NCBI GenBank assembly: GCA_030407005.1
Contig: JAUDYN010000001.1
Location: forward strand, 186,001 to 250,000
DNA: 64,000 nucleotides
Reading direction: 5' to 3'
Source: Desarmillaria ectypa
Lineage: Eukaryota; Basidiomycota; Agaricomycetes; Agaricales; Physalacriaceae
The position numbers were made by a program, and so were the translations under genes. The notes below the pieces were generated by a model, which saw only the letters and a list, made by a program, of their open reading frames with translations, ran no database searches and was not told the origin of the DNA. Positions 57,584-64,000 of the stretch are shown piece after piece (positions within the stretch are counted from its first letter, which is position 1; each line of letters starts with the position of its first letter).

Positions 57584-59203
57584 TCATATCATCTTCGTCC
57601 AAGCATAACCATGAAATTCGACCTTCAGACCAGCTTCTTCCAGCTCTTGCAACTCCTTTAGAGCTTGATCTGGCCTGGGTGAATACGGCGCACACATCGT
57701 CAATGATTTCAGCTGTGTAACCCTTTTAGAATACCACCGCCAGAACACCATACTCAAAAACGTGATTTTATGGAAAGAAGCTTCAAAGTCTTCGTCCAAG
57801 GAGTAATCATCGTCGCGAATGCACAATTCCTCCAAGCAAGGTGCGTGATAGAAAGCGTCGTGGAATGCGAGCGCGTCGTGCACCTGCCGTGCTGAGCTGT
57901 TGTTGACTCGAATAGATAGCGATGTGAGGGTGTTCGAGCACGCTTCGATGATGGGCCGGAGCTCTGACCATGGGAGCGCTGGTATTTCGAGATACAGGCT
58001 ACGAAGAGGACAGCCTGATTCTCGAAAGAGTTCGGCAATACTATGGTGTCCACCAGAATAGATTCCCTCAATACGAAAAACCTCCAGCGCTGGAAGACGA
58101 AGGCCTCGCAGACACTCGATGTCGGCATAGAGCGAAAGCGTGCGAAGTCTGGTATGGATGAGCGGCTCAGGAAGAATGACGAAAGAGCGGGCGGTAAAGC
58201 ACACTTCTAATGTCGCTGTGACAAGCTGCGGTGTGGATGAGAAAAGTAGTATATAGTCGTAATATTGATATATATCTCCGGTGAAGGACTCCAACTTAGT
58301 CAAGGGGAGCTCAAAATGTGAGATGCCTATGCCCTGAAGCAACACATTTCGCAGACGCGGTGCCTTGCTAAAGCCTTCGATGAATGGAAGTCCATTTAGA
58401 CTCGTGGAATGCCAGTCGCCAGGGTGGGAGGTACAATAACCAAAGATACCCTCAACAACGACGGACAACTTTCTGAGGGTAGAAAATCCGCTAGCAATGG
58501 CGAGAATTTTGTTTAGAGTTTCATGAGTGACTGTGAAATCAAGGTCGGTGCAGCGAGGAAAATGGGGCAAGAGTATCTCAAGGTGTTTTTGGATATTGTG
58601 CGAAGATGACAGTGTGACGCGGAGTGGATTCTGACTGGAGCGCGAAAGGTACTCCTGGAGAAGCATTGCTTTATCATTCGTAAAAGGATCATCTATCAGA
58701 AGATCATCTTCGATGGAGACGGATGCCCAGAGGCTCGGCGTTGATACAGCTACTGACCGCCAAGCACGACAGACGTGGCTGACCACCCAGTTTGGACTAT
58801 GCATGACGTCCAGGTAGTCGTACTCTGAGTCGTCTACGACAAGCTGGAAGATCGCGGCAAGGATCTCGACGGGAAGGGAAGATAAAGATGAGTCTTTGTA
58901 TGGTTCACAGTGGAAAAAGTGGTGTTCTTCAGAGCTTGTTGGAGGTAAGGGTGTAAGGAGTGCGGTCTGAAATTTGATGGGCGCCTGTAATTCCTCTCTT
59001 CGATACTGTATGACTGACGAAAGCCAGACCAAAACTGCAAGGTCATCGTTGAGAGAGGTGTTATTTTTTCTGAGGTCAGAAATGTTCTTCCGCGACAACG
59101 ATGCGTTGTTCCCGAGAGTTTTTTTATATGAAAGGGAATCGTTCTCAGCCTCTCTCGATAATATAGTAAGTGCCCGGATCATCTGAGAGCCCAGAGATTC
59201 CAT
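57584..59203 (-). CDS. F-box protein, single exon
   Basis: A 539-codon uninterrupted frame starting MESLGSQMIRALTILSREAE. A coiled-coil-like N-terminal region with REELQAPIKFQTALLTPL leads to a classic Agaricomycete F-box (SLSSLPVEILAAIFQLVVDD, then WVVSHVCRAWRSVAVSTPSL). The C-terminal 380 residues have Leu-rich spacing (CTDLDFTVTHETL, LRTLSLYADIECLRGLRLPA, TLTSLSIRVNN). Members probably recruit targets to SCF ligases; the target is unknown. No lesion. Confidence 0.88.
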   Translation of the reverse strand: MESLGSQMIRALTILSREAENDSLSYKKTLGNNASLSRKNISDLRKNNTSLNDDLAVLVWLSSVIQYRREELQAPIKFQTALLTPLPPTSSEEHHFFHCEPYKDSSLSSLPVEILAAIFQLVVDDSEYDYLDVMHSPNWVVSHVCRAWRSVAVSTPSLWASVSIEDDLLIDDPFTNDKAMLLQEYLSRSSQNPLRVTLSSSHNIQKHLEILLPHFPRCTDLDFTVTHETLNKILAIASGFSTLRKLSVVVEGIFGYCTSHPGDWHSTSLNGLPFIEGFSKAPRLRNVLLQGIGISHFELPLTKLESFTGDIYQYYDYILLFSSTPQLVTATLEVCFTARSFVILPEPLIHTRLRTLSLYADIECLRGLRLPALEVFRIEGIYSGGHHSIAELFRESGCPLRSLYLEIPALPWSELRPIIEACSNTLTSLSIRVNNSSARQVHDALAFHDAFYHAPCLEELCIRDDDYSLDEDFEASFHKITFLSMVFWRWYSKRVTQLKSLTMCAPYSPRPDQALKELQELEEAGLKVEFHGYAWTKMI

Positions 59204-60239
59204 TCCAGCCTATGAGAAGGAGGATAAGTAAACCGAGTATGAAAAGTGGATCGGAATATCGTACTGAGTATTTGCAGCGTGAAGCCTTGGAAATATGGAG
59301 AAAGTAGAGTTGATCCCGCAGTCAGACTCACTACCAACCTCCTGTGACTACTAGATTTTATGCGCAGATTCTACTAGATAGACGTATTCAATAGAGCGAG
59401 AATAAAAGGTTATAGGTGTTTAGACCACCTTCCAGTAAACCAATGCAAGGCGCAATGAGCACAGAGCAGATTGTTTTCAGATGGCGTACCGGTGCAAGGT
59501 CCCAATCAGATGGTGTTGGTGTTGCCACTTGTGACTCATAGAAAGTACGAAAGGTAACGCTGCACGTGCATTGTGATAGGCGTTCGGAGCCGTCACAATG
59601 TGAACAGAACAAGAACAGTACCAGATTTGCCAGTTAATTCGATAGTCATCACGGCGTTGCATCGCATTTCGACCACTGTTCCCATAACTAGCGGTATTCA
59701 TGCATCCAAGAAATGGATTTCCACATCTCATTCTTAATCTCTTTGAAAGCTTCTCTTTATCTGGTAGTGACTTCAATCCGAATGCGAAAGGTTTCCCTCA
59801 GCCAGTGGTCGACTGCCACAATGATATCTTGCTTCGTCTTTGTCTCTTGTGGCTCTGATACTTTTCCTAACAGCCCACATGTATACTTGGCACACGTTCC
59901 CCGCTCCTGGTCACTTGGCACTGCTATTTCAACTGTATGACACGCCACACACCCAGGAACCTAAATATGGGGATTACAGGAAGAGATAGAGACACTCATG
60001 AGCAAGGGGATTTTTCTTATCGTGCCGTACTGATGCAGAGTCCATGAAAAGGTATAAAAAGACGAGGAATAGCCTTACATTCCTTCAAGTCGCCCTTGAC
60101 CACCACTTGGGCTTCAAGCTTCAGCTTCAACTTGTAACTGATACCCTCCTCTATATTTCATACCACTTTCCTTATCCAGGTATGCTGCTTATGTCTTTTC
60201 TGACTACGTATTCGCTCAAATACTTGAGCAGCAGTCGTC
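59204..60239. other. Intergenic with a TATA box and a small antisense frame
   Basis: TATAAAA at 60053-60059 (+) lies about 185 nt upstream of the ATG at 60240 and may be its promoter, leaving a long leader. A 63-codon minus-strand frame (59948-59757) contains CVACH read through from just upstream, with no other sign of a heme protein. Confidence 0.4.
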
Positions 60240-60635
60240 ATGTCTTTCGATATGTTTTCACTCATGCAACGCAGAGCTCAAGGACGCAGAGGAGGGACAG
60301 GAGGAGCTCAAGGATCCGGATCCGGATTCGGAGGGCCAGGCGGGTTTTCCAACTTCCTCTCTGCCGGTAGCGGTAGTACATCCGGCCTTGGGCTTGACCC
60401 CAAATCATTTATGGCGTTTCCTATGGCGTCTTCATCGCCTCCCCCCAACTCTGCTCCCCCGGCGCCTCAGCAGACTTCCGAGTCGTCGTCAGCTCCCTCT
60501 GAATCGCAGGAGCCGTTTGCTTCGCCTCTTTCCGGAGGCCCAGCTGGTAATCTCGCGTCTTTGACGAGTCTCGGGGGCTTCAACGCCGGCATTTTTGAGT
60601 CCTTCCTTGGGTCGAAGAATGGGGGTGGGCAATAG
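60240..60635 (+). CDS. Gly/Ser/Pro-rich small protein
   Basis: A 131-aa single-exon frame (MSFDMFSLMQRRAQGRRGGT). Gly-rich first third, Pro/Ser-rich middle (SSSPPPNSAPPAPQQTSESS), and a hydrophobic end with Gly (NLASLTSLGGFNAGIFESFL). Mostly disordered, with no family recognised. The low-complexity bias raises the risk of a chance frame. Confidence 0.5.
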   Translation: MSFDMFSLMQRRAQGRRGGTGGAQGSGSGFGGPGGFSNFLSAGSGSTSGLGLDPKSFMAFPMASSSPPPNSAPPAPQQTSESSSAPSESQEPFASPLSGGPAGNLASLTSLGGFNAGIFESFLGSKNGGGQ

Positions 60636-61081
60636 GCACCGAAAGGCTGTGTGCTTTGTTGGTACCCGAACAGTGATTTGATATAGTTTTGGGGGTAGTT
60701 TCTTGCTCCCAAGTCCCATCTTTATCCTTAGTGTACACTTATCCCTAATAATTACCGACCCGGACACGAGTTTGCAGCGAAAACACTCAAAGTGAAATTT
60801 GTGCAAATCGGGATGATCGGACGAACATCGGCAATTTGGTCCGTTCTCAATCCTTGTCTCCTTCCACCACCTTGCTCGTTGTCGCCACCTCAGCAATCAC
60901 TCAATGCCTTCCATACCCAGACGAATACAGGCCTCAAGCGACTCCCTGGGATATGCCTATCTCCCCGCTTCAGTGACCGTCGAGAACACTATTTCGGTTG
61001 TTGATATGTAAGACTTTTCAGTTTCATATTGTCCGTGTTCATGCTACGTTTACAGATGGATACACAAATACAACTGCAGAG
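60636..61081. other. Intergenic
   Basis: Between convergent genes. Nothing recognised. Confidence 0.5.
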
Positions 61082-62603
61082 TCAAATCATGCCAAGGTCG
61101 TGCATCTCATTAAAACGATCAGTCCACCAGGCGATTCTTGGGTCAGCAGGGTCAAGGTCGAAAATATCATCGAATGGGACGTTATAGTCAAGTCCTTCTA
61201 TCTTGGTACGGGAGCTTGTTGCTTGCATATTGTACCCAAAGTCATTAGTCTGATTCGACGTCTCTTCAGGGCGATGAGATCCACCAGCCACCTCACATTT
61301 GGTTGTCTGGACCGGGGCAACATCCCGCATACATGCAGTTGGAGCAAGATCAGACCACGTATCCTCATGGATGACCTTGTTGTTATCCCATGGGTTGGTA
61401 AACACGGGCCTGCCTCGATCAGCGTTTCCGACACGTAACACTTCTGCCTGCGACAGATTCGCAACTGGCGAGGGTGCAAAAGTGCTGAGGTTGAACCGGG
61501 GGGTCGCAGGAGTAGTTTGTTGAACTGCGTCAACATTCAAAGGATTGACGCCGGAGTTGGTGAGGAACCTGGCGGCCGGGGCAGCAACGAAGTGAGGTGC
61601 AGGCAGAGCGTTGCAGACTCGCTCCTCCACCGAGTGGGTCTGGGGCTTGACGATGGGCTGAATGTCTTTCAACGGCGTAGTGAATTTTGGTCGGACTATT
61701 GGGCCAGGTTTTGCGTGCATGTGCGCTCCGTTTGATGACCTCTGAACGGGAGACCTCCACCGCTCGAAGAGGCTGAAGTTTGGAGCGGGCCCGTTAAGCG
61801 GATTGGCACGACTGGATCGCACATAGGTGACCTGGGTCTCGACAATGGGTACATACCCTCCAAAAGGCGCTGAACTGAAGGCGGATGAGGAACCATACGC
61901 GGATGCAGGCCCATACGCAGACGAAGGACTGTATGAAGGGATTGGCTGGGTCTGAGTCTGGGCGTACGCGAATGGGAATGTCGCGCCGGCATACATTGAT
62001 GGCGCTGGCGTAAACAAACTCTCTGCCGCTGCCTTGGAGCTTGGGTATTCGGAGACGGCACCCACGTCAGGACGGGTGGCAGGGAATGGGGGTCCAGATT
62101 TCGGAACTCGAGTTCGGTTTGAGCTCTCCGCGGCCCCTCGCCTGAATTTGCTGCAGACCTGTTCAATTCTGGAGAATGAAACCTGTGGCGAATCAATACT
62201 GGCGCAGGAACGATGTGTGGACGAACTCACCAATGCACCGCGTGCGTCAGTGTACATATCGGCTTGCGTATATGCGTGGAGCTGGGGTGTACTGCGCATC
62301 GCTCCGCTTGTTGTGGTCGCTATCGAGCTGATAGGCGGTTCTGCGAACTCGAATTCGGCGGCGTCTCTGTCAACGCTCTGAAAGGCACTTAGAGACAGCA
62401 GGAGAATGATAGGTCGGGTACCTCACCATTTCGACTGGTAATGAAGCGCTCAAGTCTATCAACTGTTGTGACAATGTGAGGAGGTCTCCCAGCACCTGCA
62501 GCACGGTTAAATACCAGTGGCAGATAAATGGACACAAAAGGCTTACTGTATCCACCTCTGGTAAAACGAGGTCTTCGAACGAGGTATCGAATGCCACAGG
62601 CAT
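61082..62603 (-). CDS. Disordered Ser/Pro/Tyr-rich protein
   Basis: Exons 62603-62547, 62495-62427 and 62377-61082 join in phase and give about 473 aa. The N-terminus has two short helical-looking stretches (FEDLVLPEVDT, VLGDLLTLSQQLIDLSASLP). A long low-complexity middle follows (YSPSSAYGPASAYGSSSAFS). The C-terminal end is more conserved-looking (LDYNVPFDDIFDLDPADPRI, AWWTDRFNEMHD). No domain or signal recognised; perhaps a regulatory or scaffold protein. Confidence 0.6.
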
Positions 62604-64000
62604 GGTGCACGATGGATAGTGCGAAGGGAAGCAAAGTAAAGAACTCGGGGGATGTCGCGTCGCGCAGAAGAGGATGAAGAGAAAGGAGGAAGAGAGGTGA
62701 ATTGAGCCGCTTATAAAGTCGTGAATGCGCTATTAGTTTGGTGCGCTGTCTTTATGCGTCGCAAAAACATTGTATGTTGCCACACCGCCATTGTTTACAG
62801 GCATTGTACTGATACTGCCACTTGAAGAATTTCCTTCGAAGATCAATGTGTAGAATGGACTGTTGGTCATGGACGTAATAGTCTATCCCCATGCTCCATA
62901 TGCGTCCAGGTATGAAAATTTGGTCCAGTTGGCAGTGACGGCGCTTTGGTAAGGACCAGTCCTTTAATGATACCAATGACTCTGGCTCACTCTTTCGCCT
63001 CTTCCACAGGTCGGTCTACGTTCGCGGCTTGTCTATCAGGCTGGATTTACGACTGATCCTTCCGGAGTTATTTGTCATTGCAGACATGTCTTGGGTGGAT
63101 CAACCTTTTGCATGGTGCTGAGACCATTCGGGTTGTTGTCTTGCGCAATAAACCTTTGGACCAGGCAGAAGCATCGAAAGAAACACGCTGAATGGAGGAG
63201 TTGCTGGCACTCGTCAGTCCCACCACGGATGGCTTTCAGAATTGCGACCAGCCCAATTAACCGTAAATAGAAGATGTTCTCCTTCGCTTGCTGCTGCTTG
63301 TTCTGAAGTCTTACTGTGTGTTTTCTCTAGTCTCTGTATCTCATTCGATTTTGCGGTGAACACCATCGTAATCGTGGTTCCTTCCAAGTTTACCGGGTTT
63401 GTTGACGCGACTGTCGCCAGTGAAAAATACCCTTTGAAAGAATGCGAACTCTTAGCGTAATTGTGACGAGACTGCCTACTGGTTGGCGTAGTAAACCAAC
63501 GATTTTCTGGTATGTTCGTCGGAATGAAAGAGCACTGGTAAAGGCTAGTGTTTGGGATTTCATGGATGGGTGAGATATAGTAATTGCTGCATCTGCGGTG
63601 GCCGAAGAGTTGGCCTGCCGCTTAGTCTCCACGGGCCAACTATAAGTGTAGTGCCAAAGCCAAACACAGCGGTTTCCGTTCCTTTAAAAAATGATGGCAA
63701 AGCCTGAAAACTGCCAAACAAACTCCAGACTTTCCGGGTGCGGCCCTGCCACCTTGCAGTTATCAGTCCACAGTAAGTACACGCTACAGCGAGTGCAAAC
63801 CGGAGACTGGTCGATGTTCAATGTTCAATGTAGGGTTGCGCACGAAACCCTAGGCTTTGAGACACTAGGTTTTGGACCGGTAAGTTACTGGTAATTTACC
63901 TCCCATCGCTGTAGGGATTTTCCATCATAGACAAACAATACTTATAGGTGAGTTGCATTTCGGGAGATCAAGAAAATGTATAAATACGCTAAGCCAAGGA
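62604..64000. other. No confident gene
   Basis: Upstream of the previous gene. Frames of 67-80 aa on both strands have no supporting features. The last 200 bp hold short direct repeats (GTTCAATGTTCAATGT and CCCTAGGCTTTGAGACACTAGG). Confidence 0.4.

Noticed and set aside
59757..59965. CVACH, a cytochrome c heme motif, on the minus strand
   Set aside because: The motif is isolated in a 63-codon frame, without an axial Met or other cytochrome features.
1..64000. CRISPR arrays, bacterial operons, riboswitches
   Set aside because: No regularly spaced repeats, and all features are eukaryotic.

Overview
This window comes from a filamentous basidiomycete, most likely an Agaricomycete. Genes carry several short GT-AG introns of about 45-70 nt, and the families present are typical of mushroom-forming fungi: a GH28 pectinase, GDSL acylhydrolases, a cyclopropane-fatty-acid-synthase-like methyltransferase, F-box proteins, a DUF6699-like protein and an orphan multi-spanning membrane protein family. 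A Ty3/gypsy chromovirus cluster sits in the middle. All gene models were joined by eye from frame continuity and splice motifs, so exon edges may be off by a base or so.

Layout. 1-6.9 kb: an endopolygalacturonase running off the left edge, a possible small gene, a Cys/Trp-rich secreted protein and a diverged tandem repeat. 6.9-22.6 kb: a transposon island poor in CpG. It holds a 5'-truncated chromovirus (+ strand), a complete 8.56-kb chromovirus (- strand) with 424-bp LTRs and an ATCCT target duplication, a Copia-like LTR, and about 1.5 kb of eroded repeat DNA. The two chromoviruses meet tail to tail. 22.8-34.3 kb: a large inverted duplication whose arms each carry an intact-looking GDSL acylhydrolase gene. 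Only the left arm carries a 640-bp TA-flanked MITE. Between the arms lie an RRM-like pseudogene, an F-box gene and a CFA-synthase-like gene. 34.3-43.6 kb: an unidentified multi-exon gene with a solo LTR inside an intron, a small secreted protein, the intact paralogue of the RRM-like pseudogene, a DUF6699-like gene and a short-chain dehydrogenase. 43.6-54 kb: a gene-poor stretch with relics of an unknown family in opposite orientations, plus a tandem duplication that left one intact and one truncated membrane-protein gene. 54-64 kb: two F-box genes and three or four unidentified small genes.

Most notable signals. (1) The complete chromovirus has a 13-nt sequence directly beside its 5' LTR that is perfectly complementary to an LTR segment about 30 nt downstream of a TATA box. 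This is the arrangement expected for Tf1/sushi-type self-primed reverse transcription. (2) All differences I see between its two LTRs fall at ancestral CpG sites, and the internal stops are mostly TGA, so the island looks shaped by CpG deamination. (3) The same element carries an extra reading frame with a predicted membrane segment ahead of gag. (4) The inverted GDSL duplication gives matched filled and empty sites for the MITE.
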